From assembly GCA_013420905.1 (NCBI GenBank), contig JAAXNY010000011.1, positions 2,790,001 to 2,854,000 of the forward strand: a stretch of DNA of 64,000 nucleotides, in the 5' to 3' direction. The stretch's first letter is position 1; each line of letters opens with the position of its first letter. A model generated the notes under the pieces. That model was given only the letters and a program-made list of their open reading frames with translations, was not told the origin of the DNA and did no database searches. The DNA is from Collybia mongolica (Eukaryota > Basidiomycota > Agaricomycetes > Agaricales > Clitocybaceae). A program made the translations under genes and the position numbers. Shown here one piece after another: positions 28,454 to 38,506 of the stretch.

Positions 28454-30398
28454 CTACTCCTCCTCGCTGTCAGGCACGGACGCAGAAGATCTTGACGACG
28501 AAGAACTGTCATCAACCTCTACTTCTTCTTCCAAGGGCGGCCAAGGGAGATTCTGGAAGTCCGCGTAGAAGAGGAGGGCGCTCTCCGTGGCTGGCGTAGT
28601 CAGCAAGAGGTTTTGAAGGCCCTCCAGGCCTTCCTCCTCGTACAACCTACCAATGGTGCCAACTATGCGCGCCAACAAGGAGTCGCGCATTTCAAGCGCG
28701 CGGTTAGCGGCCTGAATGACCTCCGCGGCAAGGGTGTCTGCGTCGCCGAGCTGAGCATAGGCTTCAGCAACCGCTAGTAGAATAAGTAAAATCAGTAGTA
28801 AACAAAAAGACGGAAAGAAGATGGCTTACTAGAAATGCCCGCACCAAGCATGGGCCCCAGATCCTCACGGAGCCTAGCGCGCTTCTGGGGAGTGAGGCTG
28901 AAGCTACACTTCCCCTTCTTGGCGGTGGCGCATTCCACGCACGGTTTACCCCAACCGTTGAAGGTGCACTCAATGTCGCCGCGGGTGGCGCACATCGTGC
29001 AAGGATAGCCCACCTAGTAAAAATGATCAGTAACAAGAAATAAAGTAGTAATAAACATACGGAAGAGCGCCGCGGCGCAAGGTCAGCCAGCAGGGAGGTA
29101 ATAGGGGACTGGAGCGGCGTCAGCTCCCGGTTGGGAACCAGCGCGTGCTTACGGTGTGTCGCCTGAGCCCTATCCCTAGAGCGGGTGGTCTTACGCGACT
29201 GACGAGGAGAAGGGGCCGCGGGAGGCAACAACTCCGCGAACCCCTCTTGAGCCAACTGGCGTGCGACCTCATCATCGAAGAGCTGAAGCTCAGGGACTTC
29301 AACCTTCACCGGCGGCTGCCCAGAGGACTAAGGAGATAAAGATGAGTGAACGTAAATGACTTCAGAAAGAGACATACCGGGCCTGCTTCCGAGGGACGCA
29401 GCGCGGAAGCACTGCCAGTCCCCTGGGCGCGCGACATGTCGGACTAGAATTGTGAAATCAAGTCAGCAATAATGTGAAACTCGTAAAGTAAAGGATATAC
29501 CTGGGGAACCGCACGGCCTTTTCCCTTGGACCCAGCATTACGCTTCCGCTTGAGGGGCTATTAAAATAAGTCAACTACCGAAGAAAAGTAATAAAAAGCA
29601 GTAATAAACGAACCGCGGGTACCAAGACCGGGGAGCGCGCCGGCAAGGGCGCGGCGGACCAATTGTCCTGGTACTGATGGTAACGGCGCGGCGCGCCAAC
29701 CATGCGAGGCGGGACGAGGAAAGTATCCCGAAAGATACTATCACCATTGTCGCGCTCGAAGCGCGACCCCACCTGGTCAAGGACTTGCTCCACTGTGGGA
29801 GCCTGGCCCTAAAAGAAAAAGGTAGTCAGCTTGACAAAGGGAGGCAGAGTAAAGAAGTAAACAAGTTATTTACCAGAAGAATGGAGTTGGCGCCCAGGTC
29901 AGTCGATATGACCGTACGCCAGGACGACCACGAAGCATCGCGCGCGTCAACTGGGATGCGCATCACTTGAAGGTGAAGCGCGCGCAGGAGGAGGATAGCC
30001 GGATATGGCAGCGAGAAACGCGCGCCACGGACCACGCCAGTGATGGCATCCTGAGACCAGTAAATAAGTAAAAGGAATTAACAAGTAAAAGATGGGCGTA
30101 CGATGAGCATGGAGCAGTGATCGACAAAGTCGATCAAGTCGTCAAGGTCAAGCGGACCCTGATGGTCCATACGGGGCGCGAGCTCCTCGGCCATGATAAT
30201 CCACCCTTGCTCCATAGCGACGAAGACGTCGCCCTCGGCATCTTCGAGGAGGTCAGGGAAGGAAGGGATCGGCTGGTCCACATAGACCATGGTGGGGGAA
30301 CGGCCCTCAGTCGGCAGAATCGCGGCAGAGAGCGGGAGAGACAGCGCGGAAGGCGAGCGCAGAGCACGAGCCATGGCGGAAGTGGAAGTGGAAGACAT
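28454..30398 (-). CDS. Antisense gene II of Gypsy-1: eight-exon zinc-cluster protein
   Basis: Minus strand, ATG at 30398 (MSSTSTSAMARALRS). Exons: 30398-30102, 30050-29874, 29808-29614, 29557-29501, 29443-29378, 29327-29061, 29013-28830 and 28773-28454. They sum to 1563 nt (520 residues) with every junction in phase and short introns of 47-65 bp. Residues ~330-365 contain CTMC, then C, C, VEC and C in the spacing C-x2-C-x7-C-x8-C-x2-C-x7-C. This resembles a fungal Zn(II)2Cys6 binuclear cluster but is internal and lacks the usual run of basic residues. Before it is a basic linker (SRKTTRSRDRAQ); after it are a helical region and an acidic Ser/Glu C-terminus. It may bind DNA or RNA. The function is unknown. 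Confidence 0.72.
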
Positions 30399-30837
30399 TT
30401 CTGTTTGAAAAGAGTCGGGGCGTTTGAGCGATGCAGATAGCAAAGAGATTTAGAAATGGGCTATAAAGTCCAAATTGTCTAAAACTTAGCAAGGACGCGA
30501 GCTTTTTAAAACGCACAACCCTGCATTGCGAAGCTCTAAAGAACAAACAGGAGTACCGATCTCTTGCTGAAGTGTCAGAAACATAACGAGAAAAATGTCC
30601 AGATGACTGAAATATCTGTAAAGCGATGTCCAAATGTCAAGTACTCTCTCAGGAGACGTATATAACTGTCACGATCCTGATGGGAAGTAAACCTCTGGGC
30701 TCGATCCCAACATCGCGCGCCTACCTGTCTAAAAGCGGAACCGTTGTAACATTGTACTGAAAGATTAGACGCGTGCAGACCCGAAGTATTGGACCAACCT
30801 GCCGGCAAAGAGAGACTGAGGACAGTCTACATTTGTG
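30399..30837. other. Region between antisense gene II and the 3' LTR
   Basis: Probable promoter and 5' leader of antisense gene II (minus-strand CTTTATAG near 30460-30467). No coding sequence is supported. Confidence 0.35.
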
Positions 30838-30841
30838 GTAT

Positions 30842-30849
30842 GGGGGAGA
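30842..30849 (+). other. Gypsy-1 polypurine tract
   Basis: GGGGGAGA directly abuts the 3' LTR at 30850, the expected primer position for plus-strand DNA synthesis. Confidence 0.7.
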
Positions 30850-32066
30850 TGATAGGGCCCGAAATTGTTTGCACTTATAAAGTCAACAAGTAAGGCTATT
30901 AGTGTCATTTCTAATAACCAAGTAAGCGGTAATAAAGGATTAGAGTCGAGCTCCGAGACGGCTAATCAGAGTGAACTGGTCTAATGGATAATACACTATC
31001 AGTACAGAGGACTATGAGTACGGTCTATTATTAGTCCTATTCACCATGCCCGGTTACAACCTCGGTGTCTTAGTTCATAAGTAACCGTTGTAGTATGATA
31101 TCATTAGTCCGGGGATCATCATTAATAGGAGAAGTAATTGTAAATTCGGGACTTGCACAACCCGATCCTAGTCAGGGGTACTTGGTGTTAACTACCGGAA
31201 GCGACGGGACCCCGTGAATAGCAACCGGGACAATCAGGAGGAGTAAACGACAGTGCCGCGCTGTTTTAAATAACAGAGCGCGCGGTCGGGACTTGATAAG
31301 AGTTTAGCCAGCTCTTTCAATATTTGATAAGTAACCAGTAAACGACATAATTGGCACGCATGGCGCGCGCGCCAAGTTGTAGTAGACGCGTCAGTATTGA
31401 ATACAGATTCTTGGCGCGCGGGAGCGCGGTTCCGTGTAAAATTTACAATTCCATATGATATTTAGTTTGTACATTATAAATAGACTGTAGATGAGTAGCG
31501 CGAAGGTAAGGAATCTTGCCCCCACTTCGCGCGACTATAGAGTATACAAATCACATTTGTTAAAACACTATTGCGTGCCCGAATTAAGGATCAGATTGCT
31601 TCAACGTGTCTTGATTGGAATTGATTGGAGAACCACAGAATTAAAGAAACTTAGTTCACTTGGAACTTAGTACCGTATTGTCCATTGGAATTACTAGGCA
31701 CTTGGCCTTAGTGCACTTGGCACTGTATTGTTTGATAAGTCGCTTGGACTTATAGATCCGCTTGGGATCACTAATAATTGAACGTACACTTGGTACTCAG
31801 TCTATTGGATCGAGAGATATTATAAATATACCTAGCAGGTTTTTGAACCTGTGTTGAAGCTTTTGTCTAAATCGAACCCGTCGAGAGATCATTGGAAAGG
31901 GCTTTGGCTAGTACTATTCAAAGCTTAGTGTTTCTAAGCACTTGAACCCGAACTCAAAAACAGGCGATTCCTACTGTTCGTGTGTTGATTGTTAGGTTTG
32001 GTGTGTGTGTGAGAGAGATTACATTTCATAGCATCAGCGCACTTATAGCCCAGGAGCCCCCTTTCA
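30850..32066 (+). repeat. Gypsy-1 3' LTR
   Basis: 1217 bp, same length as the 5' LTR and differing at two visible sites. Followed by the target duplicate CCGA at 32067-32070. Carries a second copy of the six-hairpin array and the TATAAATA box. Confidence 0.92.
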
Positions 32067-32172
32067 CCGAGGCCATGCATGACCACTCATCCTGGGCCGA
32101 AGCCCGAGACTGATGCCTCGGTGTCACGGCTACCCCTCAGCAAGTACCTACTTACCTCCCGGTACACCCACC

Positions 32173-35100
32173 CTACTCTAAACGGGGTTCCCGGAAAACC
32201 CCAAAGGCCGCCGGGTTGTCATGGAGGAAATTGCTGACCCATACAAGAGTCAGCTCTCTCCCGGGCCGGGTTTTCCACTGGTAAAGCGGACAGTACCGGA
32301 ATACATGTTCTATGGTCTCCTTTCCGAGGCCGCAGTTGCAGTCATAGGTCTCCTTCTCCTTAAGGAACCTCTGTCTGTACGCGCCAATCGGTGCGTGGCC
32401 CGTTAGGGCCCGCGCCAGCCTGACGGTATCACTGGTGCTGGTGGACACCTTTCCGATCCAAGTCCCCCCTTTCAGGTGGCTTGGCAATAGTTGCTTACTC
32501 CCTTCGTGGAGCGGCAGGAAGTGGGCCCCAATGTAAGACTTCTGCTTGGCCAATTCGCTCCAAGCGTCCGTCATACGTAGGACCGCGTCCGCCCTCACCT
32601 TAGCGAGGGATGTGTGTTTTACTTCTCCATGTGGGACCTCTGCAGTGGAGGCCGCTTCATGGGCAAGTATATGTTCGCGCACCCCGCACGCCTTTGGCGT
32701 GTGGTGCAGAGTAATACTGGCGTCCGGTTTCACCGTTAGCCAGTAAGCAAGTTTGGCCGACACGTTGGCGGCCCATTTGTGTGCCGTGTGATGCGTCGGG
32801 TCAATGACCAGATTGATTGCATTCACAGAGTCCGAGAAGACATCAATTTTCCGGATGTCTAAGTTAGGGATGCCGAAGGCCTCGTCCACCCCTTTCGAGA
32901 TGGCGCAGGCCTCAGCATCGTCCGAAGTGACATTCCCACAGGGGGCAAGGCCGCTATACAGTGTACCATCCGACCAGACTCTCCAGGCTGAGGTAGCTTG
33001 GAGGTCCTCGGACCGCGGGACGGACCCGTCGCATATGATCGCGACTCGCTTTGGGTCGAGCTTAGCTTCGTTGATTCAGTGGGTGAGAACTTTCCCGAAA
33101 TCAGCAAAAGCCGTCTTCCTCTTCTCCTTCTCTTCTTCGGGTGGAGGGGAGGGTCTGATCTCCACCCTCTCGGCCGCCCAGTCAAGTAATCGACTGCCCG
33201 GTTGCGCGAGGGGGAACACTGGGGACGCATCATCGCTGCATTCCTTTAATCGGGCAAATGAATCCATTATCCCGGATTTGATCCTGCGCCTTTTGGCGTC
33301 GGACATGCGACTGACTGACAGGTGTGCCTGTCCGTCAATTAAGTTCCTGACTGCGTGGTTCTTGGCCAAGGTCTGGACACGGTAGTGGCTCCTCTCCACC
33401 AACTTACGGATATGCAAGTGGATGGGCGGGAGGCCTGCGAGGGTCTCCGGGGCCCCTTTCGGGGTGGTCCTGAAGTTGCCTGTGATCCAAAGTGCAGCCT
33501 TTCGTTGCATCTTGCGGAGTGCTTCGAGGTGCCCCTTGATGCGGGCCCCATCAACATTCCATAGCCGGCATCCGTACGTCGCAATTGGAAGTACACAAGC
33601 CCGATACAGAGTTCTTTTGTACACGGGTCTTAAGCCCCATGCCGAGTTTCCAAGCGCTAACAGGGCCCTGCTTGAGGTCAGGGCCTTGTTCGCGTACATC
33701 TCCACGTGCTTCTTGAACGAGAGCGCGCGGTCAAAGTAGAAGCCTAGGTATCTCCAAAGGATGCCCGGTTTCAGAGGTGTGGCCCCTGTATAGGGGGCGT
33801 GGCCGAGATCTATGGTCGGATTGTCATCCGACTTCAGAAGGCTGAAATGGAAGCCCTCAGACTTCGCATGTTCTAGGATCAGGCCCATGGCTCTCGTCAT
33901 GAGGAAGATGATGTTGTACGCTCTCTTGAGCATAGCATTGTTGCTTTCCCACGTCTTCGATTGGGATATGATGGTCCCGTCATTGACGTAGGAGATGAGG
34001 TCCGATTCATTCTCGTTCCGTCTATAGAACTCTTTCATGAGAATGGCTAGTACGAGGGCCGACAGGATTGGGGATAGGGCGGAGCCCTGTCCCAGTCCTA
34101 CGCTCGAATCGAATGGGGGGGATTCATCGTCCCCCCAAACATATCTGGTCTTGCGACCCACCAGGTACGACCGGAAGAACGCGACTATTTCGGGCGCGAA
34201 CCCCTGGCCTTCTAAGATGTTGATCATCACCTCGTGGTTGATCGAGGGGAAGTATTGGGCAAGGTCAAATGCAACCACGCTTGTCTTAACCCCCCTTGTC
34301 CATCCTTCGCGGACAATGTGGGTAAGAAGTACTCCGGCATCTTCGGTGGAGTTTTGGCGGACACCACCGAATTGATTCGGGTGCAGGACTCCCGCCGCTT
34401 GGGCCTCAAACTGCAAGCGGGTGGATAGCATTTTCTCAATAAGCTTGCCCAGCGTGTTTAGGAGCACGATGGGTCTGTAAGACTTAGGAGTGTCGTACGT
34501 CGCTTTCCCTGGCTTTGGGATGATGACAGTGCGGGAGGCTTTGAAATGTTCCGGCCAGTGCCCGCATGACAGGCATGCGTTTGCCAGCCAGACTATGATA
34601 GCCTGGGCTTCGGGTCCTACAAGGAGCCGCTTCAAATGCCTCCAGGTGATGTTGTCCGGCCCAGGGGCCGAACTGTTCGAGGTGCCCTGAAGGGCATCCC
34701 TCATCTCCTTGAGGCTAAATTTAGTCCAGCCCCTGGTTTCGGGGGCCTTCCATTGGTCGCCCATTTCAGCCATGTTGGTTGGTCTGTCGTGTGCGGAGTT
34801 GAACGTACTGTGGATGGCGTCCCACAGTTCCTCGTTCGTGTTGCAAGGGTTGCCGTTATGGTTGATCGTAACAGCAGCGGGTGTCTTGCGAGGCCCTACC
34901 CAGTTCATGAGGTCCCATGGCCTCTTAGTGGTGTGAGACACTTCCTCAATGCGCTCATCAAAGAAGACCCTCTTGGCTTGTCTGGTGACCCTCTTTAGGG
35001 TCCTCCAGTCATCACGCTCATTAGTGAACATGGCCATCTCCTTCGCCTCCGTGCAGGTCGCATTCCACCAAGGCTTCGATCGGGCGCTTACACGCCCAGC

Positions 35101-35181
35101 CTCGGCGAACTTGTCCCACGCGGTCTTGAAGATGGTGGCTATCCGTTCAGTAACATGGTCTATTCCCTCAGCTGACGGTTC
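32173..35181 (-). pseudogene. LINE RT-RNase H ORF with one TGA and a YVND active site
   Basis: Minus strand, open from the 5' truncation point at 35181 to TGA 33076-33078, then in the same frame to TAG at 32173-32175. RT motifs: KPWWNATCTEAK before the domain, then FGGVRQNSTEDAG, VAFDLAQYFPSI, GQGSALSPIL and SYVNDGTII, where YVDD would be expected. The N is one CpG transition from D. After the TGA come RNase H motifs IICDGSVP, DDAEACAIS, VFSDSVNAI and REHILAHEAA, then a CNCGLGKETIEHVFRYC knuckle. The annotated frame extends 23 codons further upstream, but that part is host sequence beyond the target duplication. Confidence 0.8.
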
Positions 35182-35196
35182 CGATGGACGAAGAGT

Positions 35197-35454
35197 GGCA
35201 CTGGCAAGCTGGCTGAAAGTATGCACGTGACGTTTGATCATGCTCCCCAAGTTGCCTTTAACATCGACAACATTCCAGCAAGAACCTCAACAATGTCAGC
35301 CTCTAACAGTACAGAAAGGTTCATTAACGAAGATATATCAAGTAGAGCGAAACTAACGGCATCCGTCCAGTCCCACAAACAAGATTGTTATTGGGAGTGA
35401 GTAATCAACCTAATCGTGCGGCAACAGGGCGGCGAGTGACTGGTAGCCATAGAT
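35197..35454. other. Host sequence right of the LINE insertion
   Basis: Open on both strands for about 90 bases next to the LINE. When joined to 17458 across the target duplication it gives continuous frames on either strand (plus: DSDGRRVALASWLK then a GTATGC donor; minus: HVHTFSQLASATLRPS then SKSLSLSIPDTR). A host gene was probably hit, but its identity is unclear. Confidence 0.4.
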
Positions 35455-37231
35455 TTGAAATATGTAGAAGGGAAACATAGTGGATTTGGGCCGTGGCAGG
35501 GCGGAAGGTACTACATCAAGCTTATACTCGACGGCGAGGTCCGCCAAACCGCTGTATCAAACAGAACAAGTGCACCGTCATGGTCCGATACTTTTGAGGT
35601 GTACGTCTTTGGCTACATTCAGGTTTATCAATCGTCATTCGGGAGAGGGTTTTCACAGCCCAAACGCTTGACTCTTGATATAGTGGTATCCCGTATGCTG
35701 GAAGTGAAAGGACCGGTCGGCAAGAAAGTTCAATCAGTCATTGCGTTCAACGTAACTCGACCTAGTTCCAATGAGGCCGTTCCGAACGCTAATATCCTAG
35801 CTGGGGAAGTCCCAACGGCCCACCTCATTGCACAAACAAAGGCTCATGTTAACCAAATGTGCCACGTCCCTTTCGAACAGCTCCTCGAAAGGAGTGAAAC
35901 GTTTTTCAAAATTGTGGCTGGTTTTTCCGAGGTATGGCTCACATGCAGGGTCCCTTAAGCCTGTCTGACCTACGCTCCAGCTGCATCCATACGCAAAGGT
36001 TGCATTCAATGTTCTTTCTTCCGCATACAAGGTAGGAATCTAGCCTTTCCTTCAAATTTAATGGTCCTTATTTGTATCATTCAAGATTATGCTTGCTCAG
36101 AAGAATCGGGACGAGAAGATTCAACAGCTCGTCGATTCCCTGCATGACCTGCTTCATTTTCTCCTCTATGCAGGCATTTTCAAAGATTTAGATCCATCAA
36201 CATCTGATTCCTATAATCTAACCAGTAATCCAATACAGAACCTTCAGCTGGTCTCCAAGCAGGTAACAGAATGTGCTCATTTCATTATTGCATATGCACA
36301 GACTAAAAATGCTGGTAGGTTGTACAATTGATTTTTTTTAGCTGATATTGATGTTGGGCTAGGTGTTCGAATTGCCAAGAGCATCACTCTAGATTCTGAT
36401 AGCACTATCAAGGCTTATGAAGACAAATTCAAGAAATTCAAATCAGACTTTGAGCAGCATGGTATCTTAGTTACAGAACTTACAGTACTCAAAACCAAGT
36501 TTCTGGTCCAGCAAGTGTTGACTGATGTTGAGATGATAGGTAAGACTGTCTCACAATTGCAATTCATCTGTTTTTAATAAAATATGCCAACTTGACAGCT
36601 GCTAACAGTGATCTGAATGATCTAGTCTATACTGAAGGTGCTTCCTGTAGCCTTGACAAAGCCTGCCTTCCAGGAACAAGGCAGAGTATTATTGATGAGA
36701 GTGTGGACTGGATTCATCAGCCTACAGACAATATGTCTTCTCAGCTGCTCTGGCTTCATGGTGTTGCTGGCTCTGGAAAGTCTTCTGTTGCATACAGTAT
36801 TGCCCATAGATTTGTTGCTCTGAACAGGCTGGGATCTTCCTTCTGCTTTGATGCTGCCAACCAAGCAACTAGGGCCCTCACCAGCTTTTCAGTACTATTG
36901 CTCAGGATCTGGCTGATTTTGATGTGAAATGGAAACAAATACTCTGGGATACTGTTAGAGATAATACTGTAACTTTAGAATCATTGTCACTTCACATGCT
37001 GAGCCAGATATTGTAAAAGCCTTGCAAAGTCAAACAAACATTTTGTGCAAAGACATGGCCAGTATTGATCTACCACAGACCCAAAAGGACATCAAAGCAT
37101 TGATTGTAAAAAAGCTGGACCAAAATACTAAAAAGTCTTTGGCAAGGCATCACCCTAATTGGCATCATGTCTTGGCTGAGAAGGCAGAGAATTATTTCAA
37201 TGGGCAATTACAGCTTAAAAAAAAGGACTGA
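35455..37231 (+). pseudogene. NLR-type gene remnant: C2-like domain plus truncated NACHT
   Basis: 35455-35958 encodes a C2-like beta domain (GGRYYIKLILDGEVRQTAV, PSWSDTFEV). Later exons (36089-36315, about 36345-36539, and from 36600) give a helical linker and then the NACHT start: CLPGTRQSIIDESVDWI and the Walker A GVAGSGKSS near 36765-36790. After SSFCFDAANQATRALTSF the frame shifts (FSTIAQDLADFDVKWKQ continues in +1). Stops follow, and the coding trace fades at about 37231. Walker B and any repeat domain are missing. In mushrooms this architecture belongs to NLR-like proteins in non-self recognition. This copy is dead. The 5' part is CpG-normal, and the part after about 36060 is CpG-poor. 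Confidence 0.7.
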
Positions 37232-38159
37232 AAAATATATACATAAAAGGAATAGATTAGGAGGTGTTGTCATATGCAATGAGGGAGAATTCCTGTTTCA
37301 AGGGCACTAAAGGAATAATGATAAAGTGACAGGTTCAATCATCCAAAGTTGTCAATATCCAGGGAGTTTGGTGATTCCAGCAATGAGACATGAACTAGTT
37401 TGACAAGATGTACTGAGTGGGATACTCACTGGCAGTAGTACTGCAATGGTCAATAAAGGCCAATTGACATACATAGAGCAAAGCAAAGCCATGCTTGTCA
37501 TTTCCCCTGGACTTAATATTGACTGTCTACAGTATGAGGGGAATGCCCAATTCTGCACATACTCCTCCCAACTTCACACATTGGCATTGGTATTGGTATT
37601 GGACCTTGGCATTGAAGATCTGTATGGCATATTGGTATTGGCACTCACATCCACATGTTGGCATTTGTACCTGCACATGGGATTCCAGCTGGAGAACACA
37701 TGGCTTGCTTGTGAATAGCGTACAGTATGACCCTGAGCCACATGGCAACAATGGGAACCCCCTGCTATTGCTTAGACTAGGTATTTAGAATAGAAACACC
37801 TGGCAGAGGCTCCTCAGAGTATTCTCTTTGGATTTCCTCTGCTAGATCATGCATTGGCTGACCTTGGGTTAACATGGTGCAATGTAGAGTCACCCTTACA
37901 CACAGTCAATCCAGTGTTGAGGTGAAAGGAGTGGCAATTTTGAGTAAAGGTTGATTGACATGACTGGAGCACTAGCTAGTGCAAGAAGTGCCAATATTGC
38001 TGGAAGGGTCAAAACTTGAAAAGGACACAAAATTGCCCACCAGGTGATCAGGGACTTTTCCAATAGTGATGATAAAAGAGTTGAAAATAAAGTGGGCTGA
38101 ATACTTTAGAAGTGCCATAGTCATTGGTTTACAGGGTGTAGAGTTGCACTAGTGGAAGG
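37232..38159. other. No gene; includes a relic of a chromovirus-like LTR
   Basis: 37806-37860 reads GAGGCTCCTCAGAGTATTCTC and TTTCCTCTGC, resembling the R region of the 50262 LTR (GAGGCTCCTCAGAGAATTCT). A TTGGTATTGGTATTGG-like simple repeat lies near 37580-37640. Nothing else is supported. Confidence 0.4.
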
Positions 38160-38506
38160 AGGTCTTTACACTAAGCCACATAACCCGTGCGGACTCCATG
38201 TGGACTCCGCACGGACACACGGACTCATTTGGCAGGACTGTCAGCCAGACAACAATCTGTGTCCACGCTGAGTCCGCATCAATCTGCATAATTTTATGTG
38301 GACATGCGGACTAGCATGGATGGACAGCTCGCAGAGTCCACGCGGCCAGTCTATTACTAATCAGATTACTAATATAATTTTTATTTACTCAAATTATGTA
38401 TACAAGCATAGTACCCATGCCTTTGGCACGGAGGGTGGCAGTAAATAATATATTATTGCAGTGTTGCCAACTCTACAGTTTTCCAACATAATAGCCACTA
38501 TTATTA

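Larger units (their letters stand above)
17835..32066 (+). mobile_element. Gypsy-1: 14.2-kb LTR retrotransposon with antisense cargo genes
   Basis: Two 1217-bp LTRs (17835-19051, 30850-32066) begin TGATAGGGCCCG and end CCCCCTTTCA. They are flanked by the 4-bp duplication CCGA (17831-17834, 32067-32070). By eye they differ at only two sites, both CpG transitions, so the insertion is recent. Order: LTR, primer-binding site, gag, protease frame, pol (RT, RNase H, integrase, GPY/F-like end), two antisense multi-exon genes, purine tract, LTR. All coding frames are open. RT before integrase places it in the Gypsy (Ty3) group. No chromodomain is visible. It is inserted in the 3' UTR of the LINE. Confidence 0.92.
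17459..35181 (-). mobile_element. 5'-truncated LINE, interrupted by Gypsy-1
   Basis: The element runs on the minus strand. Its 3' end is an A-tract (T-run at 17458-17475 on plus). The host sequence CGATGGACGAAGAGT is present at both 17444-17458 and 35182-35196, a 15-bp target-site duplication. Removing Gypsy-1 (17835-32066) leaves about 3.5 kb: a 3' UTR (17476-17834 plus 32067-32172) and an ORF (32173-35181) with reverse transcriptase, RNase H and a C-terminal zinc-knuckle-like motif. The endonuclease domain is missing, as expected from 5' truncation. RT followed by RNase H and a CxC-H-C tail is typical of the fungal Tad clade. That assignment is by motif order only. Confidence 0.8.

Noticed and set aside
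35182..35250. N-terminal ~23 residues of the LINE RT frame
   Set aside because: They lie beyond the 15-bp target duplication and are host sequence fused by chance.
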